In this document: piece after piece, positions 63,871-64,000 of the stretch | Numbering within the stretch: position 1 is the stretch's first letter | Layout of the letters: the number at the start of each line of letters is the position of its first letter | Assembly: GCA_018697195.1 (NCBI GenBank) | Contig: CM031857.1 | Location: 90,046,923 to 90,110,922 of the forward strand | Direction: 5' to 3' | Length of the DNA stretch: 64,000 nt | Source: Certhia americana | Lineage: Eukaryota > Chordata > Aves > Passeriformes > Certhiidae | Notes under the pieces: model-generated | The model's input: only the letters and a program-made list of their open reading frames with translations | Databases searched by the model: none | What the model was told of the DNA's origin: nothing | Program-made: the position numbers and the translations under genes

Positions 63871-64000
63871 GAGTCCCTCTGCCATCATATGGGGGGTAGT
63901 GTGGCAGTACTGGCTTCTCTACTGGCTGGAGCACAACCAGAAATGAGTCAAGGAGACCCTAAAATGATGTTTTTAACAGGACTGCAGTACAGACTTTTAT

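Overview
The window is vertebrate nuclear DNA, almost certainly from a bird and probably a songbird. It is mostly AT-rich, intron-like sequence with sparse, well-spaced exons. The interspersed repeats are CR1 LINEs, avian-type retroviral LTRs and one tRNA-headed SINE with a CR1 tail, resembling the passerine family TguSINE1. Nothing looks bacterial: there are no operons, ribosome binding sites or CRISPR arrays, and the many short open frames on both strands are chance frames.

The one gene I can support is the 3' half of SH3RF3 (POSH2, a RING-type E3 ubiquitin ligase and SH3 scaffold) on the + strand. Six coding exons join in frame without a break: 8638-8738, 12810-12980, 16141-16391, 20432-20736, 42684-43021 and 52781-52949. 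Together they are 1335 bases, or 444 codons plus a stop. They encode the linker before SH3 domain 3, SH3-3 (one exon), a long proline/alanine-rich disordered region (three exons) and the C-terminal SH3-4 ending in TGA. The RING finger and the first two SH3 domains must lie upstream of base 1. A 3' UTR follows the stop, with several possible polyadenylation signals between about 53.98 and 56.16 kb.

Layout: 1-8637 is intron containing a long, decayed + strand CR1 (about 3.99-6.75 kb). 8.6-20.7 kb holds four exons. The third intron has a 21-base poly-G run and the SINE, which ends about 45 bases before an exon. 20.7-42.7 kb is one 22-kb intron with a - strand CR1 tail, ancient CR1 remnants, a solo LTR and a possible in-frame cassette exon at 38.4 kb. 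43.0-52.8 kb is the last intron, with an internally deleted CR1 near its end. 53-56 kb is 3' UTR. 56-64 kb is intergenic, with a CR1 tail, an AT microsatellite, a well-preserved solo LTR and a possible conserved regulatory element near the right edge.

I found no previously undescribed system. The observations most worth checking are the possible phase-0 cassette exon, the SINE beside the acceptor of the CpG-dense exon, and a 21-bp near-perfect palindrome at 63.6 kb.
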